Assembly (NCBI GenBank): GCA_966211675.1
Contig: CBIHPK010000005.1
Span: 1 to 64,000, forward strand
Reading direction: 5' to 3'
From: SCUS01 sp966211675
GTDB taxonomy: Bacteria > Myxococcota_A > Polyangia > Polyangiales > Ga0077539
DNA length: 64,000 nucleotides
Shown here: positions 42,212-51,235 of the stretch, piece after piece
Layout: each line of letters opens with the position of its first letter
How positions within the stretch are numbered: position 1 is the first letter of the stretch
The notes under the pieces: generated by a model
Seen by the model: the letters and a program-made list of their open reading frames with translations, nothing else
What the model was told of the DNA's origin: nothing
Databases searched by the model: none
Made by a program: the position numbers and the translations under genes

Positions 42212-44423
42212 GCGACCGCCGGCGCCACGCGAGCGCCAGCGCAGCAGCGACGAGGCACGCGAGCGAGAGGCCGCTCACCAGGGCGCCTCGCGCCAGCGAG
42301 CGGGGCCGGAACGCGAAGGCCACCCGATGGGCTCCGGCGGGGATCGCGACGGCCTTCTGGTTGAGGTTGGCGCGCACGAGGGGCGCCTCGCGGCCGTCGA
42401 CGGTGGCGGTCCAGCCGGGGTACCAGCTCTCGGCGAGCACCAGCCAGCCGGCGGTCGGCGCGTCGACGGCGGCGGTGAGCTCGGCGCCGGAGCGGCGAGT
42501 GACGCGGGCCTCGACGAGCGTCGGGGCGCCGGGCTCGGGCGCGACCGGGAGCGAGCCGCCGGCCTCGTGGAGCAGCACCTCCCGTCGAGGCGAGTAGGTT
42601 TCGGAGAAGATCCACTCCGCCGCGGCGCGATCGCTCGGTACCGCCACCGCGCGGCCCACGAAGTATGCGAGCGGCATCGGGTCGCGCACCCGGTAGAGGC
42701 GCGCCCAGGAGCCGCTCGGCATGGGATCGAGCCGCTGCGACAGCACGGCCGAGGGCGCGAGCACGTGCGTGACGTGGTTCATCGCGAGGAAGCGGACGAA
42801 GCCCCCCTGCGGGACGAGCTGGTCGCGCTCAGCGCGGTAGTTGCCGCGCGCGATGCCGTCGTGGCTCGGGCTCATGGGACCCCAGCAGATCTCCATCTCC
42901 CGGGTGATGAGCCCGGCGTATCCGTCCGGCGAGGGCAGCGACCAGAACAGGTTGGCGTTGGGCTGGATCAGCTCCCGGGCGACGCGGTAGGGCTCGAGGT
43001 CGCTCCAGCCGCGCGCGAGCCCGAAGGCCCGCTGGTGCACCGCGGAGGACTCCATCGAGTACACGCGCCCGACGGGCTCGCGGGCGAGCGAGCGCACCGC
43101 CGCGGGCGGGGCGAGCCAGGCCCGGGCGTCGGCGAGCGGGTTCTGCCTCGGCTGGGTCACCCCGAGGTCGATCGCCGTGAGCGCGACCACCGCGGCGCCC
43201 AGGTGCAAGGCGGTGATGCGCGAGGTGCCCGCGGCGCGACGCCCGGACCACCAGCGCTCGGCGCGAGTGAGGCCGATGCCGGCGAGCACGGCGAGGGCGC
43301 CGCACGCGACGAAGAGGAAGCGCTGCGGGATGCGGAAGCTCTTGATCCCCGGGAGCAGGGCGAAGGCGACGCGGTACACGGGCGTCGCGGGCCCGAGCGC
43401 GAAGAGGATCCCGAGGAGGCCCAGCGCGCCGAGCACCCATACCGCGCGGCGACGATCGGACCAGAGCGCGACCAGCGCGAGGGGCACCGTGCAGAGCCCG
43501 AGGTAGCCGTGCGACTCCCAGAAGATGTCGCGGCCGCGGTAGGTTCCGTCGCTCACGTCGCCGAAGGGGTACGGGACGAGCAGCGCGAGGAGGTTGGGCG
43601 GCCAGTACCGCCAGTGCGTCGCGAACTCCCAGGAGAGCCCGCCGTGGCGCGACGAGAGCCCGCCGAGCTCGGCCATCGGGAGCAGCTGCACCGCGCCGAG
43701 GCCGATGCCGATCATACAGGCCAGGGTAAAGCGCCCGAGCGCGAGGAGGCGGCCGCGGGCGTCGCGCGAGGCGTCGAGCGCGCGGACCACCGCCCAGAGC
43801 CCGTAGGCGAGCAGGCAGGCGTAGAGCGACTGCGGGAAGGACGCGAGCACCTGGAGCCCGAGGACGGCGGCGAAGAGCAGCAGCGCCCGGTCGCGGCGAG
43901 CGCCGTCGGAGCGCGGGCCGAGCGCCTCCTCGACCAGCGAGAGCCCGAGCGGGAACCACGCGACGGTGCCGAGGACGCCCAGGTGGCGCCACTGCGAGAC
44001 GAGCACGCCGCCGTGCGCCCAGACCAGCGCCGAGAGCATGGCGCCGGGCACCGAGGCGCCGAGCACCCGAGCGAGGCGAGCCGCGCCGAAGCCGGCGACC
44101 GCGAGCATGAGCAGGAGGAAGGCGTCGTAGGCGGCCGCGGGCGGGAGCGCCGCGAAGAGCGGGCCGGTGATGGGGTCGAGCGCGCCGCCGCTCGCGAAGA
44201 GGGGATAGCCCGTGTAGAGGCCGGGCTCCCAGAGCGGGAGGTGGCCCGAGCGCAGGGCGCGGCCCATCGCGGTGCGCGCGGGGAGCTCGCCGCCGAGGAG
44301 GTCGGCGACGAAGATGTCGTCGGCGAGGTTGACCGCGCGAAAGCTGAGCAGCCGCGCGTAGGGCAGGACGAGCAGGAGGCCCAGCAGGACCCACGGCGCC
44401 CAGCGCCGGGTCGACGGCGTCAC
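42195..44423 (-). CDS. YfhO-family multipass membrane protein
   Basis: This 742-residue protein has about 12 transmembrane helices in residues 10-460, with GT-C-like loop motifs (NLADDIFVADLLGGELPART, PLWEPGLYTGYPLFASG). A periplasmic C-terminal domain with beta-rich character (GGSLPVAPEPGAP, PTAGWLVLAESWYPGWTATV) and a last helix follow. YfhO proteins are linked to glycosylation of cell-envelope polymers; the exact reaction is not known here. The GTG start overlaps the preceding TPR gene by 4 nt (GTGA). It is last in an operon with a TPR protein and a lytic transglycosylase. Confidence 0.8.
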   Translation of the reverse strand: MTPSTRRWAPWVLLGLLLVLPYARLLSFRAVNLADDIFVADLLGGELPARTAMGRALRSGHLPLWEPGLYTGYPLFASGGALDPITGPLFAALPPAAAYDAFLLLMLAVAGFGAARLARVLGASVPGAMLSALVWAHGGVLVSQWRHLGVLGTVAWFPLGLSLVEEALGPRSDGARRDRALLLFAAVLGLQVLASFPQSLYACLLAYGLWAVVRALDASRDARGRLLALGRFTLACMIGIGLGAVQLLPMAELGGLSSRHGGLSWEFATHWRYWPPNLLALLVPYPFGDVSDGTYRGRDIFWESHGYLGLCTVPLALVALWSDRRRAVWVLGALGLLGILFALGPATPVYRVAFALLPGIKSFRIPQRFLFVACGALAVLAGIGLTRAERWWSGRRAAGTSRITALHLGAAVVALTAIDLGVTQPRQNPLADARAWLAPPAAVRSLAREPVGRVYSMESSAVHQRAFGLARGWSDLEPYRVARELIQPNANLFWSLPSPDGYAGLITREMEICWGPMSPSHDGIARGNYRAERDQLVPQGGFVRFLAMNHVTHVLAPSAVLSQRLDPMPSGSWARLYRVRDPMPLAYFVGRAVAVPSDRAAAEWIFSETYSPRREVLLHEAGGSLPVAPEPGAPTLVEARVTRRSGAELTAAVDAPTAGWLVLAESWYPGWTATVDGREAPLVRANLNQKAVAIPAGAHRVAFAFRPRSLARGALVSGLSLACLVAAALALAWRRRSLSDRA

Positions 44424-45061
44424 CGGGGCGCTGGGGCCGTCGTCCCGGCGGCGTTGGCGGCGCCCGCCGCGTTGACCCGGAGCCGCTCGGCGATGCGCTC
44501 TCGCACCGGCGCGTATTCGCGGTCGAGCGAGTCGCGCTGACGGATGGCCTCGATGCGGGCGCGGGGCACCGCGGGGGAGGTCACGCGGGCGTGCGCATCA
44601 GCGAACTCGGCGACGACGCCCCAGGCGCCGATGGCCTCTCGCCAGAGCCCCTGCGCCTCGTCGAGGTCGGCGATGCCGATGAGCGCGCGGGCGCGGTCGG
44701 CGTCGGCGCTGGCCTCGATGGCCAGGCGGAGGGCCTCGCGGTAGTTGCCCATCGCGGTCGCGGCGTCGTTGCGAGCGCGCGCCACGGCGGCCATGCGCAG
44801 CCACGGGATGGGCGAGCGCGGGTCGCGCTGCACGGCGTCGCGGAAGGCGGTCATGGCGGCGTCGAAATCACGGCGGGCGAAGGCCTCGGCGCCGCGGTGC
44901 AGGCTCGCGTCGAAGGGGCTCGGACCGCGCGTGGGCGTCGACGGAGCCGACGCGGGAGCGGGCGCTCGAGGGGGGGCGTTCTGAGCGAGGGCGGCCGCGG
45001 GCGAGAGCCACGCGAGCCCGAGGATCAGGGTGATGGGTCGCAGCACGGCGCGAGGATACAC
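44420..45061 (-). CDS. Exported TPR protein
   Basis: The 213-residue protein has a signal peptide (LILGLAWLSPAAALAQ) and a Pro/Ala/Ser-rich linker. TPR-like repeats follow (AEAFARRDFDAAMTAFRDAV, RNDAATAMGNYREALRLAIE, EAQGLWREAIGAWGVVAEFA). It likely acts as a periplasmic protein-binding adaptor. The GTG at 45061 lies 3 nt after the transglycosylase stop; GTG 45046 is an alternative. It sits between lytic transglycosylase and YfhO genes, so all three probably work on the envelope. Confidence 0.65.
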   Translation of the reverse strand: MYPRAVLRPITLILGLAWLSPAAALAQNAPPRAPAPASAPSTPTRGPSPFDASLHRGAEAFARRDFDAAMTAFRDAVQRDPRSPIPWLRMAAVARARNDAATAMGNYREALRLAIEASADADRARALIGIADLDEAQGLWREAIGAWGVVAEFADAHARVTSPAVPRARIEAIRQRDSLDREYAPVRERIAERLRVNAAGAANAAGTTAPAPR

Positions 45062-45064
45062 CGG

Positions 45065-45736
45065 TCAGCGCGCGCGGTACTCGTAGTAGTAGCGGAGCAC
45101 CTGGCGGACGTAGTTCTGCGTCTCCTCGTAGGGGGGCACCGCGCCGTAGCGGATGACCGCGCCGCTGCCGGCGTTGTAGGCCGCGAGGGTGAGCACGAGG
45201 TCGCCGTTGAAGGTGTTGGCGAGCACCCGGAGGTAGCGCGTCCCGCCGAGCACGTTCTGCCGGGGGTCGAAGGGGTCGGTGACGGTCATGCTCTGCGCGG
45301 TGGCGGGGAGCATCTGCATGAGTCCGAGGGCGCCGGAGGTGGAGACGCTCCAGGCGTTGAAGTCGCTCTCCTGCTTGATCACCGCGCGGATGAGCGCCTC
45401 GGGGATCTGGTAGAGCTGCGCGGCCTCGCGGATGTACGGGTCGTAGCGGCTGTAGCGGGAGGCGTCGCCGCGCGCGGCGTCGTACTGGGCGCGCACCTCC
45501 GGACCGACGGTGGGGAGGTTGGGCGCGGTGATGACCTGCGAGGGCGCGTCCGGGGGCGGGCGGTGGTCCGGGGTGGAGATGATCACCCGCGCGTTGGCGC
45601 GGCGGTTGGCCGGGACGTTGGTGAAGTGCAACGAGCCATCGGCGCCGCGGGACATCCAGATCTGTCCGAAGGCGGAGGGCGCCACCGCGAGCATCGCGGC
45701 GAGCAGTGGAGCGAGGGCGGACGGGCGCAAGGTCAT
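45065..45736 (-). CDS. Lytic transglycosylase (SLT domain)
   Basis: Lytic transglycosylases cut peptidoglycan to make 1,6-anhydro-muropeptides. The 223-residue product has a signal peptide (LAPLLAAMLAVAPSAFG) and a short DUF4124-like segment (IWMSRGADGSLHFTNVPA). The SLT domain runs from about residue 100, with catalytic Glu123 in IRAVIKQESDFNAWS, then GALGLMQMLPATAQ and LAAYNAGSGAVIRYG. ATG 45736 starts the signal peptide; no Shine-Dalgarno is clear. It is the first gene of a three-gene operon divergent from nadB. Confidence 0.88.
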   Translation of the reverse strand: MTLRPSALAPLLAAMLAVAPSAFGQIWMSRGADGSLHFTNVPANRRANARVIISTPDHRPPPDAPSQVITAPNLPTVGPEVRAQYDAARGDASRYSRYDPYIREAAQLYQIPEALIRAVIKQESDFNAWSVSTSGALGLMQMLPATAQSMTVTDPFDPRQNVLGGTRYLRVLANTFNGDLVLTLAAYNAGSGAVIRYGAVPPYEETQNYVRQVLRYYYEYRAR

Positions 45737-45845
45737 GACAGGATAGCGAACGTCGGGCCCGGTCGGCCAGTTCCCGGAAGGGGGGGGTCTGCTGGACCCG
45801 ATGGTGCCCGGGGACGTTGGGGGATAAGGTCGCCGGACATCACCG

Positions 45846-47450
45846 ATGCGAGAGACAACGGACTTCCTGGTACTCGGGAGCGGCATCGCGGGCCTCACGC
45901 TGGCGCTGCGCGCGGCGGAGGACGGCGACGTGACGATCGTCACCAAGCGGGCCCGCGCCGACGCCAACACCACCTGGGCGCAGGGCGGCATCTCCGCGGT
46001 GCTCGACCCGACGGACAGCTTCGATGCCCACGTCGCCGACACCCTCACGGCGGGCGCGGGGCTCTGCAAGCGCGACATCGTGGAGCTGTGCGTGCGCGAG
46101 GGGCCGGACCGCATCGCCGACCTCGTGGCGCTCGGCACCCGCTTCACCCGCGCCGTCGACGCCGATGGCAACAGCCATTTCGAGCTCGGCCGCGAAGGGG
46201 GACACAACGCTCGCCGCGTGGTGCACGCCGGGGACATCACCGGCCGCGAGGTCGAGCGCGCCCTGCTCGAGGCCGCCGAGGCGCACCCGCGCATCCGCTT
46301 CCTGGAGCACCACATGGCGGTCGACCTCATCACCCTGTCGAAGTTCGGCGGGCCCGATGTCTGCGCGGGCGCCTACGTGCTCGACACCCAGCGCTCGGTG
46401 GTGCTCACCATGCTGGCCCGCCAGACGGTGCTCGCCACCGGCGGCGCGGGGAAGGTCTACCTCTACACCTCGAACCCCGACGTCGCGACCGGCGACGGCA
46501 TCGCGATGGCCTACCGCGCCGGGGCCGAGATCGCGAACATGGAGTTCTACCAGTTCCACCCGACGGTGCTCTATCACCCGCTGGCCAAGAGCTTCCTCAT
46601 CAGCGAGGCGCTGCGCGGCGAGGGCGGCGTGCTGCGCCTCGAGGACGGCACGGCCTTCATGAAGAAGCACCACCCGATGGCCGACCTCGCGCCGCGCGAT
46701 GTGGTGTCCCGGGCCATCGACTACGAGATGAAGCGCACCGGCGAGGACTGCGTGTGGCTCGACATGACCCACCACACGGCGGAGTTCCTCCGGCAGCGCT
46801 TCCCGAACATCCACGCCGAGTGCCTCCGCTACGGCGTCGACATGACCGAGCGGCCGATCCCGGTGGTGCCCGCGGCGCACTTCTGCTGCGGCGGCGTGAC
46901 CACCGACGCGTGGGGGCGCACGTCCATCCCCGGGCTGTGGGCCGTCGGCGAGGTCGCGTGCACGGGGCTCCACGGCGCCAACCGCCTCGCGAGCAACTCG
47001 CTGCTGGAGGGCCTGGTGTTCGGGCGCCGCGCCGCGGAGCACCTGCACGCCGAGGCCCAGCATGACCCGTGGCCCGAGGTGCCGGACTGGGACATCGGGA
47101 AGGCCGCTCCGAGCGACGAGGCGGTGGTGGTCACGCAGAACTGGGACGAGCTCCGCCGGCTCATGTGGAACTACGTCGGCATCGTGCGCTCCGACCGCCG
47201 GCTGCAGCGCGCGGCGCGGCGCATCGCGCTCCTCCAGGAGGAGATCCGCGAGTACTACTGGAACCACCTGGTGACGCTCGACATGCTCGAGCTGCGCAAC
47301 ATCGCGACGGTGGCGGAGCTCATCGTGGCGAGCGCCCTGTGCCGCAAGGAGTCTCGCGGGCTGCACTACACCCTCGACCACCAGGAGACCGAGCCCACGC
47401 TGGCCCGGGACTCGGTGGTGAAGCGCGGCGTAGGCGCCCACCTCCGTTGA
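45846..47450 (+). CDS. nadB: L-aspartate oxidase
   Basis: NadB oxidises L-aspartate to iminoaspartate, the first step of de novo NAD synthesis. The 534-residue flavoprotein of the succinate dehydrogenase/fumarate reductase family has the FAD site VLGSGIAGLTLALRAA (9-24), NTTWAQGGISAV, GREGGHNARRVVHA and EFYQFHPTVLYHP. The C-terminal part has HGANRLASNSLLEGLVFG. It is of normal length (E. coli 540). A short -10-like GATAAGGT lies 15 nt before the ATG. nadA and nadC are not in the window. It is divergent from the transglycosylase operon. Confidence 0.95.
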   Translation: MRETTDFLVLGSGIAGLTLALRAAEDGDVTIVTKRARADANTTWAQGGISAVLDPTDSFDAHVADTLTAGAGLCKRDIVELCVREGPDRIADLVALGTRFTRAVDADGNSHFELGREGGHNARRVVHAGDITGREVERALLEAAEAHPRIRFLEHHMAVDLITLSKFGGPDVCAGAYVLDTQRSVVLTMLARQTVLATGGAGKVYLYTSNPDVATGDGIAMAYRAGAEIANMEFYQFHPTVLYHPLAKSFLISEALRGEGGVLRLEDGTAFMKKHHPMADLAPRDVVSRAIDYEMKRTGEDCVWLDMTHHTAEFLRQRFPNIHAECLRYGVDMTERPIPVVPAAHFCCGGVTTDAWGRTSIPGLWAVGEVACTGLHGANRLASNSLLEGLVFGRRAAEHLHAEAQHDPWPEVPDWDIGKAAPSDEAVVVTQNWDELRRLMWNYVGIVRSDRRLQRAARRIALLQEEIREYYWNHLVTLDMLELRNIATVAELIVASALCRKESRGLHYTLDHQETEPTLARDSVVKRGVGAHLR

Positions 47451-47509
47451 CAGCACCCCGAGAGCGGCGGCACCGTCCGGCGTCGTGCTCGCGCGGGAGG
47501 GATGGAGCC

Positions 47510-49126
47510 GTGGGATCGACACGTAGAGCGGATGTTCGCTGGCTGCTCGCTGTAGCGCTGCTGGCCGCCGGGTGCGGAGACCCAGCGTGGACCGAGTGGA
47601 CCCCGATCGACGGCTCGCCGGCGGTGGACGCGACGGTCATCGACGCGGTCGGCAGCAGCATCATCGTGGGCGACGTGGGCGCCGACGCCGCGGATGCGAG
47701 CGATGCGAGCGATGCGAGGGATGGGGATGCGAGCGACGCGAGCGACGCGAGCGATGGGGACGCGAGCGATGGGGACGCCGCGAGCTTCGAGCTCGATGTG
47801 ACGACGATGGACGTCGGGGCTCCCGGCGTCGACGTGGTGAACCCGGTGGATGTCCCGATCGTTCACGGCAGCCCGATGGATGTGCCCATCGACCGCGGCA
47901 TCCCGATCGATGTCGGAGTGGACGTCCCCGTCGATCTCGGTTCGCCCATCGATGTCCCCATCGACCGAGGCAACCCGATCGACGTCCCCATGGACCGGGG
48001 CAATCCGATCGACGCCGGATCGCCCATCGATGTCCCCATCGATCGCGGGTCGCCCATCGATGTCCCCATCGATCGCGGGTCGCCCATCGATGTCCCCATC
48101 GATCGCGGGTCGCCCATCGATGTCGGCGTGGACGTCCCCATCGACCGCGGCAATCCGATCGACGTCGGCGTGGACGTCCCCATCGACCGAGGCAACCCGA
48201 TCGACGTCGGCGTGGACGTCCCCATCGACCGGGGATCTCCCGTCGACGTCGGCGTGGACGTCGCCCCCGTCGACACCGGCGGGACGGGCGTTCCTGCGAG
48301 CGACCCGGTGGCGTACAGCGGGAGCTTCGCGGCGCGCACCGGGCGCTTCACCGCGACGCTCACGGTGCAGGGCGAGCGTCGCTCGGTGGTGCTCGCGGTG
48401 CCCACCGGCGCCGTCACCTCCCCTCCCCTCCTGATGATCTTCCACGGGACCAACGGCGACGGCTCCGTCGCCATGACCGAGTCCAACGCGCAGGCGCTCG
48501 CCAACAGCGCTGGGGTCATCGTCGCGGCCCCGACCTCGCGCTGGCGCCCGGTCGGGGACTTCGACCACGCGACCGAGGAGACCTACTGGGAGACCGCGCC
48601 CAACGCCGACATCAACAACAACCAGGACCTCGTGCTGGTGCGCGCGATCATGGTCGAGGCGCAGCGCGCGTACGGCGTGGACCCGATGCGAGTCTATGCG
48701 ATGGGGCACTCCAACGGGGCGTTCTTCGCGCAGTTCGTGGCCGTGCTGCTGCGCGATCGCATCGCCGCGTTCAGCGAGAACTCAGGCGGGCTCGTGCGCT
48801 GCGGCCGCACCACCGCGTGCGGATTCCAGGGCTCCGGGACGACCTGCGCCGCGCTGCGCACCCAGTCGGGCTACTGCTCCTGCGCGGGCGCCGAGCTGGC
48901 GGTGGCGGTGCCCACCTCCGGGCGCATGCCCCCGGGGCTGCTCACGCACGGGACCCGCGACCCGATGGTCTCGGTCTACTACACCTGCACTCTGGCGGAG
49001 CTGATGACTGCGCGCGGTCACACGCAGGTGACGCGTCTCTTCGATGGGGAGGGGCACGGCGTGCCGACGAACTGGGCGCAGCTGGTCTGGCCCTTCTTCG
49101 CGACCCGCCGTCTCGGCGACCGCTAG
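47510..49126 (+). CDS. Lipoprotein esterase (PHB depolymerase-like) with Asp-rich and PIDV repeats
   Basis: The 538-residue protein has a lipoprotein signal (LLAVALLAAGC, Cys22), an Asp/Ala/Ser-rich spacer (about 58-92, repeats of DAS/DGDAS) and a long repeat region (about 123-254) of PIDVPIDRGS and GVDVPIDRGNPID units. The C-terminal hydrolase domain has the oxyanion segment LMIFHGTNGDG, nucleophile Ser401 in MGHSNGAFFAQ, an Asp in LLTHGTRDPMVS and a His in DGEGHGVPTN. It resembles feruloyl esterase/PHB depolymerase-type enzymes. GTG 47510 has GGAG 4-8 nt upstream. It likely hangs off the outer membrane on an extended stalk. Confidence 0.75.
   Translation: MGSTRRADVRWLLAVALLAAGCGDPAWTEWTPIDGSPAVDATVIDAVGSSIIVGDVGADAADASDASDARDGDASDASDASDGDASDGDAASFELDVTTMDVGAPGVDVVNPVDVPIVHGSPMDVPIDRGIPIDVGVDVPVDLGSPIDVPIDRGNPIDVPMDRGNPIDAGSPIDVPIDRGSPIDVPIDRGSPIDVPIDRGSPIDVGVDVPIDRGNPIDVGVDVPIDRGNPIDVGVDVPIDRGSPVDVGVDVAPVDTGGTGVPASDPVAYSGSFAARTGRFTATLTVQGERRSVVLAVPTGAVTSPPLLMIFHGTNGDGSVAMTESNAQALANSAGVIVAAPTSRWRPVGDFDHATEETYWETAPNADINNNQDLVLVRAIMVEAQRAYGVDPMRVYAMGHSNGAFFAQFVAVLLRDRIAAFSENSGGLVRCGRTTACGFQGSGTTCAALRTQSGYCSCAGAELAVAVPTSGRMPPGLLTHGTRDPMVSVYYTCTLAELMTARGHTQVTRLFDGEGHGVPTNWAQLVWPFFATRRLGDR
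47693..47778 (+). repeat. Asp/Ser/Ala-coding microrepeat
   Basis: A run of 9-nt units of the type GAtGCGAGC, with GAtGGGGAC interruptions, encodes the DAS/DGDAS spacer behind the lipidated Cys. Copies vary at third positions. Confidence 0.7.
48021..48124 (+). repeat. Perfect 30-bp tandem repeat, about 3.5 copies
   Basis: Three identical 30-bp units begin at 48021, 48051 and 48081, and a 14-nt partial copy begins at 48111. Each encodes SPIDVPIDRG. The identity at all third positions points to recent duplication or slippage. Confidence 0.9.
48122..48274 (+). repeat. 42-bp tandem repeat, about 3.6 copies
   Basis: Units starting at 48122, 48164 and 48206 (partial at 48248) encode VGVDVPIDRGNPID. 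Copies differ at a few positions, so they are older than the 30-bp set next to them. Confidence 0.85.
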
Positions 49127-49431
49127 CGGCAGCCCTCGTCGACGACCCCGTTGCAGTTGTCGTCGCACCCGTTGCAGGCCTCGCCTGCGCCCTGCACGCA
49201 CTGACCGCACATGGGCCGCTGGTAGACCGGCTGCTGCTGGTACACGGGCGCCGCCTGGTAGACCGGCTGCTGCTGATACGCGGGCTGCGTGTACGTCGTG
49301 CCGACGACCACCCGCGCCGGCCGCACGTAGACCGGCTGCGCCCTCGCCCGCACCACACAGCCGCCGAGCGCCATCGCACCGGCCGTCACCAGCGCCGCCG
49401 AGACCGTCCATCGCGCCATCGTTGAGTTCAT
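49123..49431 (-). CDS. Small Gln/Tyr/Pro-rich lipoprotein with a MopE-like Cys/Asp motif
   Basis: The 102-residue protein has a lipobox (ALVTAGAMALGGC) and a region rich in Gln, Tyr, Pro and Val with repeats of QQQPVYQ. It ends with CNGCDDNCNGVVDEGC, which resembles the putative metal-binding Cys/Asp motif (CDG-x-DNDCDG-xx-DEGC) common in myxobacterial surface proteins. ATG 49431 has AGAGGT 7-9 nt upstream. Its stop shares the four bases CTAG with the stop of the convergent esterase gene. Function is unknown. Confidence 0.7.
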   Translation of the reverse strand: MNSTMARWTVSAALVTAGAMALGGCVVRARAQPVYVRPARVVVGTTYTQPAYQQQPVYQAAPVYQQQPVYQRPMCGQCVQGAGEACNGCDDNCNGVVDEGCR

Positions 49432-49536
49432 CGCTACACCTCTCGTGTTCCGGGCCGCCACGGCGTCCGAGGCCGGAGCCCTCCCGCACGGTAGCGCATC
49501 CGCCGCGCGGGGTTGCCGTCAGAGAGCGGCATCGGC

Positions 49537-49542
49537 TAGGTT
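49537..49542 (+). promoter_or_regulatory. Candidate -10 element for bamD
   Basis: TAGGTT ends 7 nt before the ATG at 49550, and no Shine-Dalgarno is visible. Confidence 0.35.
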
Positions 49543-49549
49543 CCGCGCG

Positions 49550-50428
49550 ATGTCTGGCCTCCGCGCCTTCCCCATTGCGCTCGCGCTCCTCGCCGCGGTG
49601 CCCGCCTGCGCCGGGACGCAGGCCCCCAGGGCCGCCTTGCACTACAGCGACGAGGCGCACGCAGCGTACGAGCACGCGATGGAGCGCTTCCGCGACGAGG
49701 AGTGGCCCGAGGCCACCGAGGCCTTCCGCGCGGTCCAGCACGACTACTCCGCCTCGCGCTACGCCTCGCTCGCCGAGCTGCGCCTCGCGGACGTGCTCTT
49801 CCGCCAGGAGACCTACACCGAGGCCCTCGCGGCCTACCGCGCCTGGCTCCGCTACCACCCCTCCTCCGACGAGTCCGTGCACGCGCACTTCATGATCGCG
49901 CGCTGCTACGTCGCGCAGATGCCCGACGACTGGTTCCTCGTGCCCCCGAGCTACGAGCGCGACCTGAGCTCCGTCCACGACGCCGAAGGGGCCCTCGCCC
50001 GCTTCATCCGCGACTACCCCGAGGCCACCGAGCTCGCCGAGGCGCGGCGCCTCCTCGGCCAGGTGCGGCTGCTCCTCGCTCGGCACGAGTTCTACGTCGC
50101 GGAGTTCTACGTCACCCGCGAGCGCTACCCCGCGGCCATCAACCGCCTGCTCGGGGTCATCGGCAACTACGAGGGCTCCGGCCTCGAGCCGCGAGCGCTC
50201 CTCGAGCTCGGCGAGCTCTACCTCCGCACCGACCGGCAGCCCGAGGCGCGCGGGGCGTTCCAGGCCCTGCTCGAATCCTACCCCCGGAGCCCTCAGGTCG
50301 AGGCCGCCCGCCGCTACCTCGCACGCCTCGGGCCGGGCACCTCGGTGCCGCCCGATACGGACTCCGCGGTGATCCCCGCGTCGACGCCCGCCCGCCCGGG
50401 CGCCGCCGAACGCTCGCGCCGACAGTGA
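49550..50428 (+). CDS. bamD: Outer-membrane assembly lipoprotein BamD-like
   Basis: BamD is the essential lipoprotein of the BAM complex that inserts beta-barrels. The 292-residue product has a lipoprotein signal (IALALLAAVPAC, Cys20) and about five TPR-like repeats (AYEHAMERFRDEEWPEATEA, QETYTEALAAYRAWLRYHPS, DAEGALARFIRDYPEATELA, EFYVTRERYPAAINRLLGVI, LGELYLRTDRQPEARGAFQA). These match the YfiO family. Tol-Pal/YbgF proteins have similar TPRs but lack this repeat order. ATG 49550 begins the signal. A TPR gene follows after 18 nt. Confidence 0.82.
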   Translation: MSGLRAFPIALALLAAVPACAGTQAPRAALHYSDEAHAAYEHAMERFRDEEWPEATEAFRAVQHDYSASRYASLAELRLADVLFRQETYTEALAAYRAWLRYHPSSDESVHAHFMIARCYVAQMPDDWFLVPPSYERDLSSVHDAEGALARFIRDYPEATELAEARRLLGQVRLLLARHEFYVAEFYVTRERYPAAINRLLGVIGNYEGSGLEPRALLELGELYLRTDRQPEARGAFQALLESYPRSPQVEAARRYLARLGPGTSVPPDTDSAVIPASTPARPGAAERSRRQ

Positions 50429-50446
50429 CCCCTTCGGAGGCCCCCC

Positions 50447-51232
50447 GTGACCGACCAGCTCAAGCAGCACCTCACCCTCGGACGCGAGCTCTACGGACGC
50501 CACGACTACGCCGGGGCCGAGCCCTACCTGCGCGACGTGCTCGCGGAGCGCGATGACCTCGCGGACGTGCACCACATGCTCGGCGTGATCCACCACGACC
50601 GGGGCGAGCTGCCCGACGCGCGGCTCTGCTTCGAGCGCGCGCTGCTGCTCAACCCCGACTACACCGAGGCCGCGCTCAACCTCTCCATCGTCTGCAACGA
50701 GCTCGGCGCCTACACCGCCGCGCGCGAGGTCGTCGGGACCATCTCCGAGCGCGCCCGCCACGGGCACCGCATCGACCCCTACGCCCGCGGCAAGGTGGCC
50801 AACCTCCACGGCGAGGTCGCCCGCGCCTACGAGGAGCTCGGGATGTGGCCCGAGGCCATCGACGAGTACCGCCGCGGGCTCGCGCTCTGCCCCGACTACT
50901 CCGACCTCCGCACCCGCCTCGCCATGTGCCTCCGCTCCGACCACGAGATCGACGAGGCCCGCAAGGAGCTCGAGATCGCCGTCAACATCAACCCCCGCTT
51001 CGTGCCCGCGCGCGTGGCCCTCGGGGTGATCTACATGTCCCTCGGGCGCCACGACGACGCGGCCCTCGCCTGGCGCGAGGCGCTCGCCATCGACCCCGCG
51101 CACCGGCCCGCGAAGGTCTACCTGCGGCTGCTCGACGAGCCCGATGTGCGACCGTCGAGGTTTCCGCCCCCCGACGCCATCGAGGCGCAGGGCGACGAGT
51201 TCACCTTCGAGCTGCTCACCGACTCGAAGTAG
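50447..51232 (+). CDS. TPR protein
   Basis: The 261-residue cytoplasmic protein (no signal peptide) is made of about five to six TPRs (AGAEPYLRDVLAERDDLADV, GELPDARLCFERALLLNPDY, GMWPEAIDEYRRGLALCPDY, HEIDEARKELEIAVNINPRF, GRHDDAALAWREALAIDPAH). A short tail follows (PSRFPPPDAIEAQGDEF). GTG 50447 has GGAGG 6-11 nt upstream. It is co-directional with bamD, 18 nt apart. Partners are unknown. Confidence 0.75.
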   Translation: MTDQLKQHLTLGRELYGRHDYAGAEPYLRDVLAERDDLADVHHMLGVIHHDRGELPDARLCFERALLLNPDYTEAALNLSIVCNELGAYTAAREVVGTISERARHGHRIDPYARGKVANLHGEVARAYEELGMWPEAIDEYRRGLALCPDYSDLRTRLAMCLRSDHEIDEARKELEIAVNINPRFVPARVALGVIYMSLGRHDDAALAWREALAIDPAHRPAKVYLRLLDEPDVRPSRFPPPDAIEAQGDEFTFELLTDSK

Positions 51233-51235
51233 CCC

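Noticed and set aside
48021..48274. CRISPR-like array from regularly repeated DNA
   Set aside because: The units are contiguous with no unique spacers, are in frame and encode PIDVPIDRG repeats. No cas genes are present.
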